NCBI GenBank assembly: GCA_035301985.1
Contig: DATGTE010000038.1
Coordinates: 1-8,780 of the forward strand
Length of the DNA: 8,780 nt
Source: DASUXY01 sp035301985
GTDB taxonomy: Bacteria > Bacillota > Bacilli > Bacillales > Amphibacillaceae
Reading direction: 5' to 3'
The stretch's first letter is position 1. Each line of letters opens with the position of its first letter. Positions 1 through 4,559 of the stretch are shown here, one piece after another. The notes under the pieces are model-generated. The model searched no databases, was not told the DNA's origin, and was given only the letters and a program-made list of their open reading frames with translations. The position numbers were made by a program, and so were the translations under genes.

Positions 1-4
1 ACAT

Positions 5-66
5 AAAGAGCACCTCCGTAAGGTTATTGAGTCGTTACTTTAATTTTACCAAAAGGTGCTCTTTTT
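5..66 (+). terminator. terminator-like hairpin with long loop
   Basis: An 11-bp perfect inverted repeat, AAAGAGCACCT (5-15) with AGGTGCTCTTT (54-64), encloses a 38-nt loop and ends in a run of five T. The T-run suits termination of + transcription entering from the left of the window. The long loop is unusual for a simple terminator. Similar long-loop hairpins occur near the ends of some IS elements, so this may be the edge of another element cut by the window. No gene can be assigned to it. Confidence 0.4.
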
Positions 67-79
67 GTTTACTTAAAAT

Positions 80-115
80 AAAAAAATGAAGCTCAAATTC
101 GAGCTTCATTTTTTT
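80..115. terminator. bidirectional Rho-independent terminator
   Basis: A perfect 15-bp inverted repeat is made of seven A plus ATGAAGCTC (80-94) and GAGCTTCAT plus T-run (101-115), with a 6-nt loop. A-tract and T-tract flank the GC-containing core on both sides, so it should work in either direction. It lies just left of the IS256-family relic and probably ends a gene outside the window. Confidence 0.75.
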
Positions 116-223
116 AATGGCTGAGTTTTGTCCCACCCTCATTATATCATCATCTAGTAAAGAAATTATCAACTTAATTTTGTGATATAATTTAAAATTA
201 ACAATAATAAAATGATATAAAGA

Positions 224-247
224 AAGAGTCCATATAATTGTGTAAAA
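224..247 (+). repeat. left inverted end of the IS256-family relic
   Basis: This end contains GTCCATATAATTGTGTAAAA. Its reverse complement aligns with the segment at 1450-1475 over most positions with a few mismatches and one small gap, matching the typical IS256-type left terminus. The outermost bases are uncertain by a few nucleotides. Confidence 0.7.
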
Positions 248-1449
248 AGAATAGGCCATCTGATCGCCTTTACGGTACAATGTTTTTAACCCACTAAAAA
301 CTTTACCAGGAGGCAGATCAAGATGACCCACCTACATTTTACATTGAAAACATCAGAAATATAAAATCTAATTCATCAATCTGTGAAAGACGACATTTCT
401 AAGAAAATGTCAACCATTATTTTTAATCAATTCATGGAAAATCAAAGAACACAACACATTCGAGCGAATGAATATGAACGTTTGGATAACCGTACAGGTC
501 AAAGGAACAGCTACTATGAGAGAAAATGGACTAAACGCATTGAGACGTTAGAATTAAAAGTTCCTAGAACACGTGACGGTATCAGCGAAATGAAAAAGCT
601 CTGTAAAGCTTTTCAACTCATTAGATACTTTTCGTGTGGATACACCTGATACGTACATTTCTAACATAGAAGCACATCTATTTCTAAGTCATTTGTTTCT
701 CAATTAACTGCCGAACTTGATTCAATGGTAAGAGAATGGCGAAATCGTTCCCTTTCGGAAACGAAGTTTCCTTACATCGTGACAGATGTACTTTATATCA
801 AAGTCAGAGAAGACCGTAGAGTCGTCTCTAAAAGATGCCATGTTGCCATCGGAATCAGCGAGAGTGGAAATCGAGAAATTATTTGTCTCATGATCCAAGA
901 TGGTGAAAGTGAGTCAACATGGGCTAACTTCTTTAAATATCTGAATAAGCGTGGACTCCATGGAACAAAGCTAGTTATTTCCGATTCGCATACAGGGCTA
1001 GTGTCTGCTATTCGTCAATCTTTCACGGGCGTTTCATGGCAAAGATGCCAAGTTCATTTTATGCGCAATGTACTTACTCACGTGCCCAAAAGAGATTCTA
1101 AGGCGTTTAGAGAAGCTATAAAGTCTATTTTTCCGCTTTACTGACATTGAACTAGCCCGTACAGCTAAAAATGAACTCATAGATCAATTCGCTTAGTCAA
1201 AAACGATATGAAAAATCCTGTCAAATTCTTGATGAAGGCTTCGAAGATGCCTTTCAATACGCTGTTGTAGCGAAAGGACATTCAAGGTTAAAAAGCACAA
1301 ATGTCATCGAGCGTTTAAATCAAGAAATACGAAGACGTGAAAAAGTTGTTCGCATCTTTCCAAATACAGATTCAGCTACTCGATTAATAGGAGCTGTTTT
1401 GATGGATATCCATGAGGAATGGATTGGTTCAAGTAGAAGATATATTCAA

Positions 1450-1475
1450 TTTTACACAGAATTGTGGACTTACTT
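1450..1475 (+). repeat. right inverted end of the IS256-family relic
   Basis: TTTTACACA and TTGTGGACTT match the reverse complement of the left end at 224-247. The repeat overlaps the last codons of the transposase frame (FYTELWTYLK). Confidence 0.65.
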
Positions 1476-1480
1476 AAAAT
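1451..1480 (+). promoter_or_regulatory. possible outward promoter at the IS256 right end
   Basis: TTTACA (1451-1456, inside the inverted end) and TAAAAT (1475-1480, at the junction) are spaced 18 bp apart, each one base from the sigma-A consensus. Outward or hybrid promoters at IS256 ends are known. Here it would read into the membrane-protein gene at 1499. A start about 7 bases after the -10 would fall at 1487, inside the ribosome binding site, which weakens the case. Confidence 0.3.
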
Positions 1481-1498
1481 GAAAAGGGAGTGAAAATA

Positions 1499-1786
1499 AT
1501 GGAAACATTTAATTATTTAAGACCCATTTATTACTTAATAACTTTACTTTTAATATTTAATTTATTATACTTAATAATTCTAAATAAAAAATTAAAAATA
1601 AATATTTATGTTTTTTTAAATTCAATTATCCTTACTGTAATTGGTTTAGTTTTATTATTTCAACAAGGAATAATCATAGATGAATTCAATATGTCTGGTG
1701 ACTCTATAATTTTCTATTTATCTATATTTTTTATAATTATAACTATAATAAGCGCCTTATTTACGTTTAAAAAAAGTAAAAATTGA
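1499..1786 (+). CDS. small three-helix membrane protein, unknown function
   Basis: This is a 95-residue protein from ATG 1499, preceded by AAGGGAG (1484-1490) with an 8-base spacer. An in-frame GTG at 1490 would add three residues but overlaps that site, so ATG is preferred. The sequence shows three strongly hydrophobic segments, about residues 9-29 (around YYLITLLLIFNLLYLI), 37-60 (around IYVFLNSIILTVIGLVLLF) and 69-90 (around FYLSIFFIIITIISALF), with a lysine-rich tail FKKSKN. There is no catalytic or cysteine motif. I do not recognise a family. It lies alone between the IS256 relic and the IS3 relic and is far more AT-rich than the genes at 4560-7235, which suggests foreign or unconstrained DNA. 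It could be a real small membrane protein, for example an immunity or accessory protein, or the remnant of a larger gene. Confidence 0.5.
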   Translation: METFNYLRPIYYLITLLLIFNLLYLIILNKKLKINIYVFLNSIILTVIGLVLLFQQGIIIDEFNMSGDSIIFYLSIFFIIITIISALFTFKKSKN

Positions 1787-1787
1787 A

Positions 1788-1817
1788 ATAAAAAACTGTG
1801 TGAATTTATCCACGCAG
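1788..1817 (-). terminator. minus-strand Rho-independent terminator
   Basis: On the minus strand CTGCGTG (1817-1811) pairs with CACACAG (1802-1796), with one G-U pair and an 8-base loop, and is followed by six T (1795-1790). No minus-strand gene that would use it survives to its right. The gene it served may have been lost or cut off by the IS3 insertion. On the + strand it could still form a weak hairpin after the gene ending at 1786. Confidence 0.45.
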
Positions 1818-1837
1818 TGATGCTACCCTAATTTCAT

Positions 1838-1886
1838 GGACACATCTTAGTTAAGTCATTACAATCAAATTTAGGAGGATGTGTCC
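1838..1886 (+). promoter_or_regulatory. inverted repeat masking the IS3 orfA ribosome site
   Basis: GGACACATC (1838-1846) and GATGTGTCC (1878-1886) form a perfect 9-bp inverted repeat. The right arm starts on the last base of GGAGG (1874-1878) and ends one base before ATG 1888. A transcript entering from outside would fold and hide the start site, while one starting inside the loop would not. IS elements are known to use such hairpins against read-through expression; its use here is inferred. Confidence 0.5.
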
Positions 1887-1887
1887 A

Positions 1888-2279
1888 ATGAAAGATAAGA
1901 AAATGGTAAGCGGTATAATGATGACTTTCGTAAAATGGTTGTTGAATGATACCACTCTGGTCAATCAGTCAGAGATTTAAGTAGCGAATATGGCGTATCT
2001 GAAGTAACGATTTATAAATGGATTAAGGATTTCACCCCAGTTGATGAATCTGATGAGGAATCTCTTACATCTAAAGAAGTTGCTGAAATCCAAAAAGAAA
2101 ATCTAAAACTAAAACAAGAGCTTGAAATCTTAAAAAAGGCTATGGCCATATTCGCAAAAAAAATAAATGCTACTGTAGTAACTAATTTTATTGATCAACA
2201 AAAAGATAACTATCCGATTCAAACAATGTGCGATGTGCTTGATATACTAAGAAGTACCTATTATCAGTTTTTATTTTAG
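1888..2279 (+). pseudogene. IS3-family orfA plus truncated orfB, inactivated
   Basis: The start is ATG 1888 with GGAGG at 1874-1878. After five codons (MKDKK) the frame is lost. The conserved reading resumes at 1914 as YNDDFRKMVVE, is stopped by TGA 1947-1949 where a leucine (VELY) is expected, and continues with SGQSVRDLSSEYGV and SEVTIYKWIKDF. This is the helix-turn-helix of IS3 OrfA. A leucine-zipper-like coil follows (EIQKENLKLKQELEILKKAMAIFAKK). The frame then passes through eight A (2156-2163) directly into the OrfB start, NFIDQQKDNYPIQTMCDVLD, and ends at TAG 2277-2279. OrfB normally lies in the -1 frame reached by slippage on an A-run, so an extra A may have fused the frames. The DDE integrase domain is absent, so the product would be inactive. 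Confidence 0.85.
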
Positions 2280-2320
2280 TGTTATACATCGAAAAAAATT
2301 AAGAGCATAAGGGAAACGTG

Positions 2321-2356
2321 TCCCCAAAATACATGGGGAACTAGGCGGTGCCTAGT
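2321..2356 (+). repeat. two adjacent short hairpins
   Basis: TCCCC (2321-2325) pairs with GGGGA (2335-2339), loop 9. Immediately after, ACTAGGC (2340-2346) pairs with GCCTAGT (2350-2356), loop GGT, followed by GTTTT. The second hairpin could act as a weak terminator. Tandem hairpins of this kind occur at ends of mobile elements, but no element could be identified. Confidence 0.4.
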
Positions 2357-2387
2357 GTTTTGATGGGTACATAATTTCAGCCTACAT

Positions 2388-2444
2388 CCCACTTTGAGCC
2401 CACGACTTTTGTCTCTTTTGTATGTGAACCCACGTTCAACCCAC
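2388..2444 (+). repeat. paired CCCAC repeats at 11-bp spacing
   Basis: CCCAC occurs at 2388, 2399, 2429 and 2440. It forms two copies of the 16-bp pattern CCCACnTTnAnCCCAC (2388-2403 and 2429-2444) whose starts are 41 bp apart. The spacing inside each pair is about one helical turn and between pairs about four turns, as in binding sites for a repeating DNA-binding protein. No partner protein is evident nearby. Confidence 0.4.
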
Positions 2445-2488
2445 CAAAAACGGAGTGGATTATGAGCTTGATTTTATTTTTGTTTGAT

Positions 2489-2514
2489 TAGCCCTCGCAG
2501 GTAGCCCTCGCAGG
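2489..2514 (+). repeat. perfect 13-bp tandem duplication
   Basis: TAGCCCTCGCAGG occurs twice in direct succession (2489-2501, 2502-2514). It is GC-rich within AT-rich DNA. It may be a replication-slippage product or a duplication left at an excised element; no function is evident. Confidence 0.9.
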
Positions 2515-2743
2515 AAATTCATCTCTTTACGAAGTTATTTTATGAAGTAAAACCACTGCATATAGATGGGCACTCGTTTTTAACTCGTGATAATTCATGA
2601 AATTCGTTTCTAGGGGTGTATCAGTGCGCCCTTTGGTATTGAATTAATAATGTGTAATAAATAATGAATGGTGTTTGAATTTTGTTTTGGTCAAATGTGT
2701 GCAAGGAGTGAAGTAAAGTAGTTTAGAGGAAAATAAAAATACA

Positions 2744-2825
2744 ATAAGATGACCTGACGTTATTTGGTCAATTGCCATCTTATCGTTAATCTTAAAATTA
2801 CTTTGATCGGTAATTTAAGATTAAC
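2744..2825 (+). ncRNA. candidate structured RNA: two adjacent hairpins
   Basis: Hairpin A pairs ATAAGATG (2744-2751) with CATCTTAT (2776-2783), extended by ACC (2752-2754) with GGT (2766-2768) across a bulge. Hairpin B starts one base after it: GTTAATCTTAAAATTAC (2785-2801) pairs with GTAATTTAAGATTAAC (2810-2825), with a single bulged A and an 8-base loop. A third hairpin with a T-run follows two bases later (2828-2865). Three back-to-back stems ending in a terminator resemble a small RNA or a regulatory leader. TACAAT at 2740-2745 could be a -10 element but has no matching -35. The class is not recognised. Being remnants of a mobile-element end is the main alternative. Confidence 0.3.
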
Positions 2826-2827
2826 AT

Positions 2828-2865
2828 AAAAGGAGCGTGAATATGTCAAAATGCGCTTCTTTTTT
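2828..2865 (+). terminator. terminator hairpin that also masks a ribosome site
   Basis: AAAAGGAGCG (2828-2837) pairs with CGCTTCTTTT (2854-2863), with one G-U pair, and the T-run extends to 2865. The left arm contains AAAGGAG, 7 bases ahead of ATG 2843, which opens an 8-codon frame (MSKCASFL, stop 2867-2869) lying in the loop and right arm. It can be read as a terminator with a chance start site, the head of a lost gene, or a hairpin that controls a leader peptide. The terminator reading is the best supported. Confidence 0.5.
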
Positions 2866-2988
2866 GTGATTTTGAACGTGTTTTTTCTTATCTTGATTAT
2901 AGAAACAATAATTTTTTTATTTTTAAATAACAAATGTTTATTTGAAGGGGTTTGTTGTTATTCTCCCCTTTGGAAATGTTTGAAAACA

Positions 2989-3042
2989 AAAAGCCCCTCT
3001 GTTAGAGTTACCGCACAAAACTACAAACAGAGGGGAGCTTTT
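2989..3042 (+). terminator. hairpin at the head of the IS1182 relic
   Basis: AAAAGC plus CCCTCTGTT (2989-3003) pairs with AACAGAGGGG and AGCTTTT (3026-3042), with a small bulge and a 22-base loop, ending in TTTT. It lies ahead of the IS1182-type transposase fragment. It probably belongs to that element, stopping read-through from outside or representing its left end; the exact element border is not visible. Confidence 0.5.
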
Positions 3043-3187
3043 ATATTATCATGTGCGCTAATAATATCATTTATTCAGAAGAAAAATCAAGTATACTAGT
3101 CGACCAGGCCAAGAATGGAAAGGTGAGACCATGGAGAGAAAAGAAGTTTGCAAATATAGGTTTATTGGGAATTATTACATGTATTAA

Positions 3188-3742
3188 GATTTAAAAAAGC
3201 TAATCGATGATGAAGCAATCTTTATTGATGGAACAAAAATTGAAGCAAACGCCAATAAGTTTTCTTTTGTTTGGAGAAAATCAATTGAAAATTATAGTGC
3301 TAAATTGATTGAAAAATCAAATCAAATGTATAATGAGCTTCTTGATTATGAAATTATTCCTGAAATCAAACAGGAAAGTTCGTCCAAACTTTCTGTCGAA
3401 GAACTAGAACAAATTGTGGAAAAGTTAAAGGAAGAAGTCAGCGAATACGATAGAGCAATCGAAAAGTGTGAAGTTGGAAGGAAGTGTAAAGTAATTCGTT
3501 CAAAGAGAAAATATCCAAAACAAGCATTAAAAAGATTTTTAGATTTTATGAGACGAAAACAGAAGCATCAAAGGGATATGGAAATATTTGGTGAGAGAAA
3601 TAGCTATTCCAAAACAGCCCACGATGCGACTTTTATTCGAATGAAAGATTTATGAAAAGTTGTCAATTAAAAGCAGGTTACAATCTTCAAGTTGAGACTG
3701 AAGGTCAATATACGCTTGCTTATGATATTTTTTCAAACCCTT
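3188..3742 (+). pseudogene. IS1182-family transposase fragment
   Basis: This is a broken DDE transposase of the IS1182 type. The open frame begins after TAA 3185-3187. It shows the family hallmark FIDGTKIEANANKFSFVWRK (about codons 11-30), then a charged coiled-coil stretch (KLSVEELEQIVEKLKEEVSE), a basic linker, and the conserved DATFIRMKD. A frameshift at about 3650 moves the next conserved piece, QLKAGYNLQVETEGQYTLAYD, into another frame. Homology stops near 3742 after FSNP. The N-terminal part (a full protein is about 450-550 residues) and the C-terminal catalytic half are missing. ATG 3131 with upstream GGAAAGGTGAG opens a short frame ended by TAA 3185, which I cannot match to the family N-terminus. 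The product would be non-functional. Confidence 0.82.
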
Positions 3743-3805
3743 TTATGCTAAAGTCGTTTTATCTCGTGTAAAGGAAAAGCGTTGCTTTAATTAAGGGGGA
3801 TATAA

Positions 3806-3984
3806 ATGTTAAATGAGAAAAAATAACAAAAATTAGATTATTTATCGGCCGAAAACTTCAATTATAATAAGTATGTGTATATGAATTCGATAATGGTGTA
3901 ACTGATAAACTAAAGTGTACAGTTTCCGCTAAATAAAAAGGAACATTTTTACTAAATAACCCTCAATCACTGTTAAAATATTAA
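3806..3984 (+). pseudogene. decayed small hypothetical gene (about 60 codons)
   Basis: A strong ribosome site AAGGGGGA (3793-3800) precedes ATG 3806, giving MLNEKK and then TAA 3824-3826. The same frame continues with a protein-like stretch, QKLDYLSAENFNYNKYVY, up to about 3880. A shift of one base then gives YEFDNGVTDKLKCTVSAK, TAA 3934-3936 (a likely former glutamine codon), and KGTFLLNNPQSLLKY ending at TAA 3982-3984. Joined, this reads as a soluble protein of about 60 residues carrying two stop mutations and one frameshift. I do not recognise the family. The reconstruction rests on how natural the residues look, not on known homology. A recombined patchwork or chance is possible. A 28-nt palindrome covers its end. 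Confidence 0.4.
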
Positions 3985-4000
3985 TTGATTAATATTTTAA
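3973..4000. repeat. 28-nt perfect palindrome
   Basis: TTAAAATATTAAT (3973-3985) and ATTAATATTTTAA (3988-4000) are perfect inverse complements separated by TG. The site covers the stop codon of the decayed frame at 3806-3984 and ends 18 bases before the istA fragment start. It is purely AT, so it would be a poor terminator. It could be a protein-binding site or a leader hairpin of the IS21-type element. Confidence 0.6.
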
Positions 4001-4018
4001 GTTACGGGGGAAGAAAAG

Positions 4019-4081
4019 GTGGATAAGTGGAAGATGTACATGGAAATTCAACAATTATTAAATCGAAGTGGAGATTGTTAA
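4019..4081 (+). pseudogene. istA: IS21-family istA N-terminal fragment
   Basis: The frame starts at GTG 4019, with GGGGGAAG (4005-4012) upstream, and reads VDKWKMYMEIQQLL before diverging and stopping at TAA 4079-4081. This opening (M/V-D/E-KWKMYMEIQ) is typical of IS21-family IstA transposases, just ahead of their helix-turn-helix. The rest of istA and all of istB are missing. With only about 14 informative residues the call is moderate. Confidence 0.5.
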
Positions 4082-4158
4082 GCGCCCTTTAGCCGAAGTA
4101 GCTAACTGAACAAATGAGCGATTTTTTTCGGGCATGCTAGATTGTGAAAAATAATTAA

Positions 4159-4176
4159 TGTAAAGTTTCATTTACA
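4159..4176. repeat. dyad TGTAAA-N6-TTTACA, possible operator
   Basis: TGTAAA (4159-4164) and TTTACA (4171-4176) form a 6-bp dyad ending five bases before a candidate -35 at 4181. Its place suits a regulator site for the promoter at 4181-4209. The regulator is unknown, and in AT-rich DNA such dyads arise by chance. Confidence 0.3.
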
Positions 4177-4180
4177 ATGA

Positions 4181-4209
4181 TTTAAAAATTTTCCAATATT
4201 TTGTATACT
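4181..4209 (+). promoter_or_regulatory. sigma-A-type promoter candidate
   Basis: TTTAAA (4181-4186) and TATACT (4204-4209) are separated by 17 bp, matching the consensus at 4 and 5 of 6 positions. Transcription would start near 4216, ahead of the small frame at 4246 and probably the esterase gene at 4560, as no better promoter was seen between them. Confidence 0.4.
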
Positions 4210-4245
4210 GCGTGTACAGGGCATGGGAAAGGGAGCTGAGAGGAT

Positions 4246-4350
4246 ATGAAAGTAAAAACTTCAGTAACGGGTGTACTTGTCGTTGTAGGAGTAGCCATGG
4301 TTGTCATGCCGAGCTTTAAACGGAGACGATGGGTTGAAATTACTACGTAA
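4246..4350 (+). CDS. 34-residue single-helix peptide, or relic of a gene
   Basis: AAAGGGAG (4228-4235) lies 10 bases before ATG 4246. The frame encodes a short basic N-terminus (MKVKTSV), one hydrophobic helix (about residues 8-22, GVLVVVGVAMVVM), and a basic tail FKRRRWVEITT, ending at TAA 4348-4350. The good ribosome site and the promoter at 4181-4209 support real expression. It may be a free membrane peptide or the signal-anchor start of a longer gene that has decayed. The 209 bases from 4351 to 4559 hold no gene I can defend, although one + frame stays open to 4525. I recognise no family. Confidence 0.35.
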   Translation: MKVKTSVTGVLVVVGVAMVVMPSFKRRRWVEITT

Positions 4351-4559
4351 CGATCATCGACAACTCATCACCACCTTAATCGTCAACAAGTTGTTTTACT
4401 CACCGTGTTACACATTGATTCGAATCCATTTAACAACGACTACCATGTACGGAAGTGTTCGATTACGTATGTCACGATCCGTCGAACGTAATGATTGTGA
4501 AGGTTGTGTGCAAGCAGATGAGTAGTCGTTCATTTATGATTTAAGGAGTGTGAGATGTA

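Larger units (their letters stand above)
224..1476 (+). mobile_element. degenerate IS256-family insertion sequence
   Basis: The element is bounded by related inverted ends, left GTCCATATAATTGTGTAAAA and right TTTTACACAGAATTGTGGAC, of the type found at IS256-family termini. It contains one broken transposase frame. Its length of about 1.25 kb is slightly below the usual 1.3 kb of the family, in line with internal deletions. The transposase frame reads a few bases past the right end (stop at 1482). I could not see a clear 8-9 bp target duplication, so insertion age and exact borders remain uncertain. Confidence 0.85.
323..1482 (+). pseudogene. IS256-family transposase, multiply disrupted
   Basis: This is a DDE (mutator-type) transposase in pieces. 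The start is ATG 323 behind AGGAGG (308-313). Residues 1-13 are MTHLHFTLKTSEI, then an ochre codon at 362-364 replaces a residue, and the frame continues through NQFMENQRT and LELKVPRTRDG. A deletion with frameshifts follows at about 575-675, removing the usual segment before YQRNEKAL. A long second piece (about 668-1144) carries the first two catalytic aspartates, in TDVLYIK (codon 785) and ISDSHTG (codon 983). A frameshift near 1135 and another near 1190 lead into the last piece, which carries the catalytic glutamate in NVIERLNQE (codon 1309) and ends at TGA 1480-1482. The DDE residues survive but in different frames, so no active enzyme can be made. Assignment to the family is by recognised protein sequence pattern. 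Confidence 0.92.
1837..2279 (+). mobile_element. truncated IS3-family insertion sequence
   Basis: The left end is probably TGGACACATCTTAG from 1837, in keeping with the TG...CA termini of the family. orfA and the first part of orfB follow, then homology is lost. The integrase catalytic core and a clear right end are missing. GTGTCC at 2318-2323 could be a trace of the right end (expected to resemble GATGTGTCCA), which would put the border near 2325, but the match is too short to rely on. Confidence 0.75.
2280..2743. other. gene-free stretch between IS3 and IS1182 relics
   Basis: No convincing reading frame, RNA gene or recognised protein fragment was seen here on either strand. The only structure is the hairpin pair at 2321-2356, the CCCAC repeats at 2388-2444 and the tandem duplication at 2489-2514, listed separately. 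From 2515 to 2743 I see nothing. It may be debris of a further mobile element. Confidence 0.5.

Noticed and set aside
35..331. 98-codon minus-strand frame
   Set aside because: It crosses a terminator hairpin and the IS256 left end, lacks a ribosome site, and its residues do not resemble a protein family.
2300..2460. Group II intron or IS200/IS605 end suggested by tandem hairpins
   Set aside because: No domain V-like stem, no intron-encoded protein and no TnpA/TnpB fragment were found.
2851..3099. 82-codon + frame with a hydrophobic start
   Set aside because: Its ATG lies inside the right arm of a terminator hairpin, the latter half is the translated IS1182-side hairpin, and there is no ribosome site of its own.
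4301..4525. 74-codon + frame starting at TTG
   Set aside because: No ribosome site; it overlaps the better supported start at 4246 in another frame, and its residue mix is not convincing. It could be debris of a decayed gene.
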